Part shown: positions 1 to 7,207 of the stretch, in pieces
Numbering within the stretch: position 1 is the first letter of the stretch
Layout of the letters: each line of letters starts with the position of its first letter
Source of the DNA: an uncultured Christensenellaceae bacterium
GTDB taxonomy: Bacteria; Bacillota; Clostridia; Christensenellales; Christensenellaceae
Direction: 5' to 3'
Length of the DNA: 22,354 nt
NCBI GenBank assembly: GCA_934373295.1
Contig: CAKROK010000034.1
Coordinates: 1 to 22,354, forward strand
Position numbers and translations under genes: made by a program
Notes under the pieces: model-generated
Databases searched by the model: none
What the model saw: the letters and a program-made list of their open reading frames with translations, nothing else
What the model was told of the DNA's origin: nothing

Positions 1-160
1 AGGGCTCCCGAAAAGGTGGTAGCGACAGTGAGCCGTCGCGAGGGCGTTTACAACTGAGCAGGCGAACCGAGCGTGCCTTTTTGGGATGTAAGGAGCAGCA
101 GCGTTATTAGACAATGAGGTCGCGTTCACGCGGCCTCATGTCAATTACGCTTGCTGCGAC
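1..160 (+). repeat. Repeat module A, copy A1 (complete)
   Basis: About 160 bp that recurs in inverted orientation at 21923-22081, and in part at 7008-7080 and 22304-22354. It contains a small hairpin at 22-39 (arms GCGAC and GTCGC) and ends with a larger hairpin at about 111-142, whose GAGGTCGCG and CGCGGCCTC arms sit between constant flanks GACAAT and ATGTCAATT. The stem bases differ between copies while pairing is kept. It starts at base 1, so the true left edge may lie outside the window. I see no coding capacity; open frames across it are by-products of its GC-rich palindromes. Module B follows after 3 bases. Confidence 0.85.
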
Positions 161-163
161 TAT

Positions 164-354
164 GGTTGCTTTGCTAACGCAAAGCTCCATTATATGTGCG
201 CGCGGCGGGCTTAGTTTTTGCGGCCGAAGGCCGCAAAAACCTGCGCCGCGTCTATTCGGCAAGCTCGCTTTATAATCGTAGGGGCAAGGCGAAAGACTTG
301 CGTATAAAAAAATCTCTTTTGGCGGTTTGCCGCGCCAAAAGAGATACCTTATTA
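164..354 (+). repeat. Repeat module B, copy B1 (short form, one interior arm)
   Basis: Structured intergenic repeat sharing its two ends with 7208-7508 and 18451-18728. In order it has a GCTTTGC/GCAAAGC hairpin (168-184), a closing stem CGCGGCG/CGCCGCG (201-207 with 244-250), one interior hairpin with 12-bp arms starting GTTTTTGCGGCC (214-240), the constant block around TCGCTTTATAATC, and a terminal hairpin with perfect 13-bp arms (312-324 and 333-345) followed by ACCTTATTAT. The junction GGCGGGCTTAG suggests that two interior arms present in the 18.5-kb copy have been deleted here. Confidence 0.85.
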
Positions 355-416
355 TCAATTTAAGTTTAGCCTCTAACCGCATTTCCCTCAAGCCGCCTGA
401 CGATACTCCCCCATCT

Positions 417-498
417 TGTAAACTCAATGTAAACACCCTCCCCCCGCGGCTCTTTTTACTTGACAACAGCGCCCTCTGATTGTAAGATTTATGTAAAG
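417..498 (+). promoter_or_regulatory. Promoter region of the teichoic-acid cluster with two TGTAA direct-repeat pairs
   Basis: Two tandem pairs are visible: TGTAAAC at 417 and 428, and TGTAAGA/TGTAAAG at 481 and 492. Both pairs have an 11-bp period. On the other strand the first reads TTTACA-N5-TTTACA, which fits the Bacillus PhoP box TT(A/T/C)A(C/T)A repeated every 11 bp. The second pair overlaps a candidate sigma-A promoter TTGACA (460-465), 17-bp spacer, TAAGAT (483-488). A separate TATAAT lies at 500-505 but lacks a good -35. A similar pair lies at 6406-6423. Phosphate control is inferred; B. subtilis PhoP is known to regulate tag and tua promoters. Confidence 0.45.
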
Positions 499-535
499 CT
501 ATAATTGTAGAAAATTTGGGAATTTTATATATTAG

Positions 536-1687
536 ATGATAAAAAGATTGATTTTACACATCGGCAAGGGGCTGCTCGGCGCGATATTTTTCTTTATGAA
601 GCTCGCTCCGCAGGACTCCGATCGAATAGTTTTTTTAAGCAGAGAGAGCGACCGCCCGAGCGTGGACTTCACTTTGCTGGAGGAACAGCTCAAAAAGGAC
701 ATGCCTAACGCAAAAATCGTCATGCTCACGCGGCGCTTTGCCACGGACGAGGGCGGAAAAATTGGCGCGGCGCTTTCCTATGGAATGTATATGCTAAAGC
801 AGATGCACCACGTCGCACGTGCGCGCGCGGTCATTTTAGATACGTATAACCCCGCCGTCAGCCTGTTTAAACAGCGCAAGAGCCTGCTCGTGATGCAGCT
901 TTGGCACGCCATGGGCAACATGAAGCGGTTTGGCTACGCGCTTTTGGATAAGGGCGAGGGCTCGGGCGCGGATGTCGCGCGCATAATGCGTATGCACAAG
1001 GGCTATGACTACATCCTCATATCCTCAAAGAGCTTTATAGACGACTATTCCGCGGGGTTCGGGCTGTCGGAGGATGAGCGAACTAAAATAATCGAGCTGC
1101 CCCTGCCCAAGGCGGATCTATTGACAGACGCGGATCATGCCGCACATGCGCGCGAGGCATTTCTAAAATCGCATGGGCTTTTGAACGGCAAGAAGAAGAT
1201 ACTATACTGTCCCACGTTCAGGAAGGAAAATGACCGCACGGCGGACGCGGTCTCGGCACTCTCCCACGCGGCGGACCTTTCAAAATACGATATAATAGTA
1301 AAGCTGCATCCGTTGAGCAGAGTGGACGATTTGCCAAACGGCGTGACCGCGGTCGGCGGCAGCGCATTTGATGCCATATTCGCGGCGGATTATGTGATAA
1401 GCGACTATTCTACTATTATATATGAAGCCGGGCTTGCGGGTAAGCCGCTTTTGTGCTATTCTTATGACTTTGAAAGCTATGAGCAGGTGCGCGAGCTGAA
1501 TTTCGACATAGCCGCCGAGTTCCCCGGGCCTTTTTCGAGCGACGCGGGGGAGATAATGCGCGCGATTGAAAACGACGATTTCGACATGGCGCGTCAACGG
1601 GAATTTATCGAGAGGAACGTGCATATGCCCACGGGCATGAGCTGTACGCAGGCACTCTCAAGGTTTATCATAGACCATCTCAAATAA
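536..1687 (+). CDS. TagB/TarB-like CDP-glycerol glycerophosphotransferase
   Basis: A 383-aa protein of the Glyphos_transf family (PF04464), which transfers glycerol- or ribitol-phosphate from a CDP-polyol to a teichoic-acid linkage unit or growing chain at the inner face of the membrane. Visible family motifs are LWHAMG with His124, CPTFR at 225-229, KLHP with His258, and SDYST near 289-293; the two histidines correspond to the catalytic pair described for TagF. Length matches TagB-type primases (about 380 aa) rather than polymerases. The amphipathic N-terminus fits peripheral membrane association. The start ATG at 536 has no good Shine-Dalgarno sequence, so the exact start is less sure. It is first in a plus-strand cluster, with 14 bp to the next gene. 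Primase versus short-chain transferase cannot be decided from sequence. Confidence 0.85.
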   Translation: MIKRLILHIGKGLLGAIFFFMKLAPQDSDRIVFLSRESDRPSVDFTLLEEQLKKDMPNAKIVMLTRRFATDEGGKIGAALSYGMYMLKQMHHVARARAVILDTYNPAVSLFKQRKSLLVMQLWHAMGNMKRFGYALLDKGEGSGADVARIMRMHKGYDYILISSKSFIDDYSAGFGLSEDERTKIIELPLPKADLLTDADHAAHAREAFLKSHGLLNGKKKILYCPTFRKENDRTADAVSALSHAADLSKYDIIVKLHPLSRVDDLPNGVTAVGGSAFDAIFAADYVISDYSTIIYEAGLAGKPLLCYSYDFESYEQVRELNFDIAAEFPGPFSSDAGEIMRAIENDDFDMARQREFIERNVHMPTGMSCTQALSRFIIDHLK

Positions 1688-1701
1688 TACGGAGGATTTT
1701 T

Positions 1702-2433
1702 ATGAATTACGCAGTAGTTTTCGCGGGCGGCATAGGCAGCAGGATGCAATCCCAAAGCGGCGTGCCCAAGCAGTTTTTAAAGCTCCACGGCAAGACGATA
1801 ATCGAATATACCCTTGAGCACTTTGAAAACTGCGTTGACGTGGACGCGGTCGCGGTCGCGATAGTCGCGGATCATCTCGACTATATGCGCCGCATAGTCA
1901 AAAAGGCGGGGTTTGAAAAGGTGAAGTGGGTAGTCCCGGGCGGCGCGTCCGGACAGGAATCCATCTTCCATGGACTTCGCGCGATTTACGAGGGCACGGA
2001 GCACGACGCAAACGACACCGTACTCATCCACGACGGCGTGCGCCCACTTATCGAGCCCGCGCTGCTTTCTTCCGCGATAGAGTGCGTGAAGAAGAACGGC
2101 AGCGCCGTCACCATCGTCCCCGCGATTGAGACGATAATAACCGTGGACGAAAACGGCATGATAAAGGAGACCATGGACAGGAGCGAATGCCGCATGGCGC
2201 GCGCGCCCCAGGGCTACTTCTTAGAGGAGCTTTACGCTATGCACGAGCAGGCGAGGGCCGAGGGCAAGGCGCATATATACATCGATTCCGCCTCCATGAT
2301 GCTCGCGAACGGCAAAAAGCTGTATACGATAGAGGGCAAGAGCGAAAACATCAAGATAACTACGCCCTTTGACTTCTACGCATTTAAATCCATATTGGAC
2401 GCAAAGGAAAATCAGCAGGTTTGGGGGATATGA
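1702..2433 (+). CDS. IspD/TarI-family cytidylyltransferase (polyol-phosphate)
   Basis: A 243-aa nucleotidyltransferase that would use CTP and a sugar- or polyol-phosphate to make a CDP-activated donor. The N-terminal FAGGIGSRM loop followed by PKQFL is the CTP-binding signature; IHDGVRP at about 112-118 is the metal-binding IspD/TarI motif; the C-terminal ENIKITTPFDF matches TarI (CDP-ribitol synthase) closely. Its place between two CDP-polyol transferase genes favours a TarI-type role over the isoprenoid enzyme IspD. The usual TarJ partner (a medium-chain dehydrogenase) is absent and an extended SDR follows instead, so the substrate may not be ribitol-5-phosphate. Start: ATG after GGAGG with a short spacer. 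Its stop overlaps the next start (ATGA), indicating translational coupling. Confidence 0.8.
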   Translation: MNYAVVFAGGIGSRMQSQSGVPKQFLKLHGKTIIEYTLEHFENCVDVDAVAVAIVADHLDYMRRIVKKAGFEKVKWVVPGGASGQESIFHGLRAIYEGTEHDANDTVLIHDGVRPLIEPALLSSAIECVKKNGSAVTIVPAIETIITVDENGMIKETMDRSECRMARAPQGYFLEELYAMHEQARAEGKAHIYIDSASMMLANGKKLYTIEGKSENIKITTPFDFYAFKSILDAKENQQVWGI

Positions 2434-3464
2434 GCATGAACAAGGTTCTTCTTCGTGATTTTGAGGAATTTACGCAAAAGCTGGACCGCAGCGCGCTTTT
2501 AAACAGGAGCATATTCATAACGGGCGCGACGGGGCTTATCGGCTCGTTTATAGCGCGCGCACTTTGCCATGCCAACAAAAAGCTGTCCTTAGGCATGACG
2601 CTGTATGCGCTCGTGAGGGATGAAAATAAGGCGGCAGATGTTCTTGATGAAGCCGCCGAGGGCGTTAATATCGTAAAGGGCGACATATCCGCGCCCCTCG
2701 ATCTTGACTTCCCCATCGACTATATAATCCACTGCGCCGCCGTCACCAACTCAAAGCAGATGGTCACGCACCCCGCGCTCACCATAAAGACGAGCGTGGA
2801 CGGCACGACAAATATACTCGAGCTTGCGCGAAAAAAGCATGTTTCCGGCATGGTATATCTCTCCTCGATGGAGGTTTACGGCGCGGTATCGGGAGATGAA
2901 CGCACGGACGAGACGGGCTACGGCTACGTAGACTGCCTAAAGGTCAGGAGCTGTTACCCCGAATCTAAGCGCATGGCGGAATGCCTTTGCGCGGCGTATT
3001 TTTACGAATACGGCGTACCCGTCAAGATCGCGCGTCTTGCGCAGTGCTTCGGCGCGGGCGTGTTAAAGACCGAGACGAGGGTTTTTTATCAATTCGCAAA
3101 GAGCCTGATAGAAAAAAAGGACATAGTTTTGCATACGACGGGTGAATCCGTCGGGAATTACTGCTATCTTGCCGAGGCGGCGCAGGCAATCGTATTTTTG
3201 CTCTCAAACGGCCAGCCCGCGCAGGCGTATAACGTCGTGAATGAGGACACGAGCATGGAGATACGGCAGATGGCGCAGCTCATATCGCGCATGAGCGGCG
3301 GGGATATCCGCGTGGTGTTCGACATTCCCGAGGACGCGAACAAGTTCGGCTATGCCCCGCCCACCCGCCTTCGCCTTTCCGGTAAAAAGCTGGAGGAGCT
3401 GGGCTTTAAGGCGAATATCGGCCTGGAGGAGTGCTTTAACCGAATGATAGAATATATGAGATAA
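2430..3464 (+). CDS. Extended SDR, NAD-dependent epimerase/dehydratase family
   Basis: Rossmann-fold sugar-nucleotide or polyol-modifying enzyme of 344 aa from the ATG chosen here. Numbering from the in-frame TTG at 2421, the dinucleotide-binding motif GATGLIG is at 35-41 and the catalytic YxxxK (YPESK) at 179-183, with the LSSMEVYG serine segment just before it. The ATG at 2430 overlaps the upstream stop as ATGA; another ATG follows at 2436. A G-rich run (GGGGG) just upstream may act as ribosome binding site. Pairing with a TarI/IspD-like cytidylyltransferase and CDP-glycerol transferases suggests it makes or modifies the phosphopolyol that becomes CDP-linked. The exact reaction (reductase, epimerase or dehydratase) is not evident. 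Confidence 0.8.
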   Translation: MSMNKVLLRDFEEFTQKLDRSALLNRSIFITGATGLIGSFIARALCHANKKLSLGMTLYALVRDENKAADVLDEAAEGVNIVKGDISAPLDLDFPIDYIIHCAAVTNSKQMVTHPALTIKTSVDGTTNILELARKKHVSGMVYLSSMEVYGAVSGDERTDETGYGYVDCLKVRSCYPESKRMAECLCAAYFYEYGVPVKIARLAQCFGAGVLKTETRVFYQFAKSLIEKKDIVLHTTGESVGNYCYLAEAAQAIVFLLSNGQPAQAYNVVNEDTSMEIRQMAQLISRMSGGDIRVVFDIPEDANKFGYAPPTRLRLSGKKLEELGFKANIGLEECFNRMIEYMR

Positions 3465-3485
3465 TCAGTTTTTTAGGGGGAGTAA

Positions 3486-6248
3486 ATGACGTCAACGGAC
3501 AAAATGACGCTTTGCGCCGCGATAATTTATGACGGCCAGGGCGAAGAGGAAATCAAAAACAGCATAGACAGCGCCGCATTTGCGGATAGAATAATAATAG
3601 GTTACACGAGCGGCACGGGCAAAAAGGAGCTTGAAAGCCACGGTCTTTCCGGCAAGTATGAGATAATAGATTGCCATGCAAAGGATTCCGCTCTGTATCG
3701 CGGAAAGGTGCTTAAAAAGCTGCTTGACGCGGTGCGCGAGGATGCGGTGACCTTCCTGCGCGCGGGGGACAGCTTCACGGAGGAGTCGCTTAAAACGCTC
3801 GCCGACACGCTCAAAAGCAGCGGCACAAAAGTGATCTTTCCCGCGGTGACGGACAACGCGGCGGACATGAAAAAGCCCAAGCGCAATGCATTTACCGCAA
3901 GGCTGGAGCGCTATGCAGTATCCGATAAGGAATGTGACTTCACCCAAGTCAGCTTAAAGGAGCATTGGCAGTGCTTCCCGCGCATGCTTTACGGCGCGGT
4001 CATAGACGCGGCGCGCGCGCATGAGATAGACTTCAACGACAAGCTCATGAATGCGGACGCCGAGGCGGATTTTCTAATGCGTGCGGTGCGCTGTGAGCGC
4101 GGCTTCGCATACAGCCGTAAATCGAGATTTATAAATACGCATCATTATGAGGAATCTCCGGGCAGGATGAGGGAGATATTCAGCCGCGATTGGTATTTTT
4201 CATTTATGGAGGACGACCTCTTCGCGCTGTTTGACAGCTTTAACGGCAAAAAAGTCCCGAGATACATGCAGGCGGCGGCGCTTTACATGCTCTGGACGCG
4301 TTTCAGAGTAAACCGCAACGATAAGGACAGGCTGGTCATAACAGGGCAGGACTACGACCGCTTTATAGCCGATGTGCGCAAGATACTGTCATACATCGAC
4401 GACTACATACTCTTTGACATATCAAAGGCGTTCAAGCTCGAAAAGCAGATGCAGGTTTGGCTATGGCAGTTAAAGCACGATACGGATGCACTGCCCAAGC
4501 TGCATATAGAGGAATTTACAAACGAAAAGGGCGAGACGGACCACATGGTAAAGGGCGACGATTTTGACTTTACCCGTCTTTCCTATTTCCGCGTGATGAT
4601 ATCTTTGATAGACTATGTCGACGGCAAGCTGGAGATAGACGGAAGCTACCCGGGATATCTCGAGGGCGTATGCAGGCTGACCGCGTGGTATGCGGGAAAG
4701 CGCATTGAGATACGCCCGACAGAGCTATGGTCAAACACGCGCTTTTTCGGCAAGACGTATTTTTCAAAAAGCATGTTCCACATCTCCCTGCCCATAGAAA
4801 AGGAGGGCAAGCTGCGCTTTAAGCTGGAGTTTAACAGCAGGAGCGTGTTCGTCAAGCTGCGCTTCGGCGGTCCGCAGTCCAGACTTTCCGAAAAGCTGGG
4901 CGGCGGCGGATATTGGCGCTTTGGAAACTACATCGCGACGACGCGCGACTCCATCACCTCCATACAGATAGTCAAGCGCAAGGCGTTCACAGGCATATAT
5001 CACGAGCTGCGCATGTGGTACGGCATGATGCGTAAGGGCGGAAAGCGCTCCAAACTCGCGATACTCGTGCGCATGTTCTACTGGCTCACGCGCCCGTTCT
5101 TCTTTAAGCGCAGGATATGGCTCACGAACGATAAGCTGTATAAGGGCGGCGACTGCGGAGAATACTTCTATCGCTATGCAAAGGACAACAAGGACGGCAT
5201 AGAGGTATATTATGTTGTAAATAACGACAGCCTCGCGATGAAACAGCTCAAGGCGGAGGGCTTAAAGCCCGTCGCGTGGAAATCCGCACGGCACAGGCTG
5301 CTGTTCTTAAACTCCGAGATGATAATGGCGACCCATGCGGGCGTATACTCATACAACAGCTTTGGCGGCATGATGGGCATATACTTCAGAGGGCTTTTCA
5401 AGATGCAGACGGCGTGCATACAGCACGGTCTGTCCATACAGGGGCTTGAGCCGTATCAGAACAGGGTAAAGGACAACACCAAGCTGTATTTCTGCGCATC
5501 AAAATACGAGATAGAAAACCTGTCCTCCCCGAGCTATGACTATCCGGACAAGAGCGTATTCCACCTCACGGGCATTCCCCGCTTTGACGGACTGCACGAC
5601 AAGCACAAGAAGCAGATACTCATCACGCCGACCTGGCGGCATTACCTCGCCATGCCCCCCGTGATGGGCTCGACGCGCCCGTATAACCCCGACTTCAAAA
5701 AGAGCGCGTATTTCCGCGAGATGGACAAGCTGCTGCACGACGAAAAGGTATTATCCGCCGCGCGCGAAAAGGGCTACAGCATATTATACCTGCTGCACCC
5801 GACCTTTACCGCACAGCTAAAGGACTTTGACCTTGCGGGAATAGATGACGTGGTGAGCGTCGTCCCCGCGACGGGCGTGAATTATGAGCAGCTTTTGACG
5901 GAGTCCGCGCTCATGGTGACGGATTTCTCGGGCGTGCAGTATGACTTCGCATACCAGAAAAAGCCCATAATATACTTCCATCACAAGGACATTCCCGCGC
6001 ATTATTCCACCGATTTCTTCAACTATGAGACGATGGGCTTCGGAGAGATTGCGCGGACGAGCGAGCAGATGCGCGACAGCCTCACGCGCTACATATTAAA
6101 CGACTGTCAGATCGAGCCAAAATACATAGAGCGCGCACAGAGCTTCTTCGCGCACATGGATTTTTCAAACTGCGCGCGCATTTATGCCGATACGCTAAAG
6201 TGGGCGAACGCGCACCGCGCCGCGGTAAAGGCGAAAAGAGACAGCTAA
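3486..6248 (+). CDS. TagF-like glycerophosphotransferase with N-terminal GT2-like domain
   Basis: A 920-aa multidomain protein. Residues 1-230 resemble a family 2 glycosyltransferase fold but I see no clear DxD motif (FLRAGDSF at 90-97 stands at the expected place), so this part may be non-catalytic. Residues about 330-500 form a beta-rich middle region. Residues about 530-905 are a PF04464 CDP-glycerol glycerophosphotransferase: QHG with His647, TPTWR at 714-718, LLHPTF with His771, and VTDFSG with Asp813. That layout is typical of chain polymerases (TagF/TarL). A basic, aromatic patch at 520-545 could bind membrane. The ATG follows AGGGGGAG at good spacing. It is last in the cluster, 21 bp after the SDR gene. 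The polymerised unit (glycerol, ribitol or a modified polyol phosphate) is unknown. Confidence 0.85.
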   Translation: MTSTDKMTLCAAIIYDGQGEEEIKNSIDSAAFADRIIIGYTSGTGKKELESHGLSGKYEIIDCHAKDSALYRGKVLKKLLDAVREDAVTFLRAGDSFTEESLKTLADTLKSSGTKVIFPAVTDNAADMKKPKRNAFTARLERYAVSDKECDFTQVSLKEHWQCFPRMLYGAVIDAARAHEIDFNDKLMNADAEADFLMRAVRCERGFAYSRKSRFINTHHYEESPGRMREIFSRDWYFSFMEDDLFALFDSFNGKKVPRYMQAAALYMLWTRFRVNRNDKDRLVITGQDYDRFIADVRKILSYIDDYILFDISKAFKLEKQMQVWLWQLKHDTDALPKLHIEEFTNEKGETDHMVKGDDFDFTRLSYFRVMISLIDYVDGKLEIDGSYPGYLEGVCRLTAWYAGKRIEIRPTELWSNTRFFGKTYFSKSMFHISLPIEKEGKLRFKLEFNSRSVFVKLRFGGPQSRLSEKLGGGGYWRFGNYIATTRDSITSIQIVKRKAFTGIYHELRMWYGMMRKGGKRSKLAILVRMFYWLTRPFFFKRRIWLTNDKLYKGGDCGEYFYRYAKDNKDGIEVYYVVNNDSLAMKQLKAEGLKPVAWKSARHRLLFLNSEMIMATHAGVYSYNSFGGMMGIYFRGLFKMQTACIQHGLSIQGLEPYQNRVKDNTKLYFCASKYEIENLSSPSYDYPDKSVFHLTGIPRFDGLHDKHKKQILITPTWRHYLAMPPVMGSTRPYNPDFKKSAYFREMDKLLHDEKVLSAAREKGYSILYLLHPTFTAQLKDFDLAGIDDVVSVVPATGVNYEQLLTESALMVTDFSGVQYDFAYQKKPIIYFHHKDIPAHYSTDFFNYETMGFGEIARTSEQMRDSLTRYILNDCQIEPKYIERAQSFFAHMDFSNCARIYADTLKWANAHRAAVKAKRDS

Positions 6249-6279
6249 ACGCGAAAAAACAATAAATAACAATAAAAAC

Positions 6280-6309
6280 GCCGGCGGAAAATTCTTAAAA
6301 ACCGCCGGC
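6280..6309. other. Hairpin after the teichoic-acid cluster
   Basis: Perfect 8-bp stem GCCGGCGG/CCGCCGGC (6280-6287 with 6302-6309), 14-nt loop, 31 bp after the TagF-like stop codon. On the plus strand no T-run follows, so it is a poor intrinsic terminator for the upstream genes. Read on the minus strand it is followed by GTTTTT. It may protect the 3' end of the plus-strand mRNA or act weakly in both directions. Confidence 0.5.
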
Positions 6310-6347
6310 TCCAAAAAGAAAGAAAATAATGAAAAAAATTATAGCAC

Positions 6348-6423
6348 TTGCTTTTATCTACACTTATATTATAACCGTTTAGACGAATTTTAAACACCCC
6401 CTAATTGTAAACAAAGTGTAAGC
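6348..6423 (+). promoter_or_regulatory. Candidate promoter and TGTAA pair upstream of the FucU-like gene
   Basis: A possible sigma-A promoter is TTGCTT (6348-6353), 16-bp spacer, TATAAC (6370-6375). Downstream lies the pair TGTAAAC (6406-6412) and TGTAAGC (6417-6423), again with an 11-bp period as at 417-498. Both elements are modest matches; the repeated spacing is the stronger evidence. Confidence 0.35.
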
Positions 6424-6479
6424 ATTTTGAAAATTCATCGGTTTTTCATTGTTTTTGACAAATAAAAAGGAGAACACCT

Positions 6480-6908
6480 ATGCTTAAAAACATACCCATC
6501 ACCATTTCGCCCGAGCTTTTAAAGCTGTTAAGTCAGATGGGCGACGGCGACGAGCTGCTGCTGTGCGGCGCGAATTACCCCGCGTACGGCATGGGCATAA
6601 AAGACGTGATACACGTCCACTGCCCCATCGAAAAGCTGCTTGCGGACATACTCACGCTCATGCCGTTAAGCGACTCGGTCATCCCCGCAACGATGTATTT
6701 TGAGGAGGACGAAAACAGTCCCATAGCCGCGGCGTATACTTCCATAATCGCCGCCTCGGACGAAACTGAAAAACTCGACCACATCGACCGCCTCGATAAA
6801 TATCCCTTCCTAAACCGCGCGGAGAAGGTCTTTTGCGCCGCAATATGCGACGATACCGCCCCGCAGTGTGAGATCATCCTGACAAAGGGACGGGTGGAGC
6901 GTGCCTGA
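6480..6908 (+). CDS. RbsD/FucU-family protein lacking the usual catalytic histidine
   Basis: A 142-aa protein of the RbsD/FucU mutarotase family, whose members interconvert anomers of L-fucose or D-ribose. The N-terminus (LLKLLSQMG, GDELLL, then GANYPAYG) aligns with the family pattern, and length matches FucU (about 140 aa). The conserved GHGD(E) reads GDGDE here, so the His near position 22 is Asp22, and the usual AD-AN-FP segment reads CGANYP. The C-terminal tail also lacks an obvious family ending. It may have lost mutarotase activity or changed substrate. The ATG follows AGGAG with a 7-nt spacer. It is a single gene, with a terminator 36 bp downstream. The adjacent deoxysugar operon carries a different mutarotase family, which could make this one redundant. 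Confidence 0.75.
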   Translation: MLKNIPITISPELLKLLSQMGDGDELLLCGANYPAYGMGIKDVIHVHCPIEKLLADILTLMPLSDSVIPATMYFEEDENSPIAAAYTSIIAASDETEKLDHIDRLDKYPFLNRAEKVFCAAICDDTAPQCEIILTKGRVERA

Positions 6909-6943
6909 CGGCATAATTTGCATTTTGGAATAACGAGGGAATT

Positions 6944-6981
6944 AGCGCACAGGCTGAAAGGTTTGTGCGCTTGATTTTTTT
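6944..6981 (+). terminator. Intrinsic terminator of the FucU-like gene
   Basis: Perfect 8-bp stem AGCGCACA/TGTGCGCT (6944-6951 with 6964-6971), 12-nt loop, then TGA and a run of seven T (6975-6981) on the plus strand. Confidence 0.75.
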
Positions 6982-7007
6982 AAGTGCACAACATTTCGAG
7001 ATAGAAC

Positions 7008-7080
7008 AGGGCTCCCAAAAAGGTGGTAGCGACGGTGAGCCGTCGCGAAGGCGTTTACAACTTAAGCAGGCGAACCGAGT
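7008..7080 (+). repeat. Repeat module A, copy A2 (5' part only)
   Basis: The first about 73 bp match A1 (1-73) with few changes, including the GCGACGG/CCGTCGC hairpin and the GGCGTTTACAAC and GCAGGCGAACCGAG blocks. After CGAACCGAG the sequence leaves the A1 pattern, so the 3' hairpin half of the module is missing or replaced. Confidence 0.8.
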
Positions 7081-7207
7081 TTTCGGTTGTTTGAAAGCGC
7101 CGATTTGTCGTCACTTTTCAAGCGAGGTGAATGAGGCGTACTTTAGTACGTCGATTGAGGTGAGTCGCAGAAAAGGGACGGCAAGGCGGTGCATTTTGGA
7201 AGCCTGA
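7081..7207 (+). repeat. Alternative segment joining module A2 to module B2
   Basis: About 127 bp standing where A1 has its 3' hairpin. It holds a short CGTAC/GTACG hairpin with TTTA loop near 7138-7151, repeated GAGGTGA-like words, and the word GCATTTTGGAA, which also occurs near 6920-6930 just before this tract. I see no gene. It may be another module of the same mosaic family or unrelated DNA trapped between modules. Confidence 0.45.

Noticed and set aside
164..354. Module B as tRNA-like gene because of the cloverleaf
   Set aside because: Stem lengths, absence of T-loop and acceptor signatures and variable arm number rule out a tRNA.
107..466. Minus-strand open frame of 119 codons across modules A and B
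   Set aside because: It covers palindromic repeats, has no family resemblance and is not kept in the other copies.
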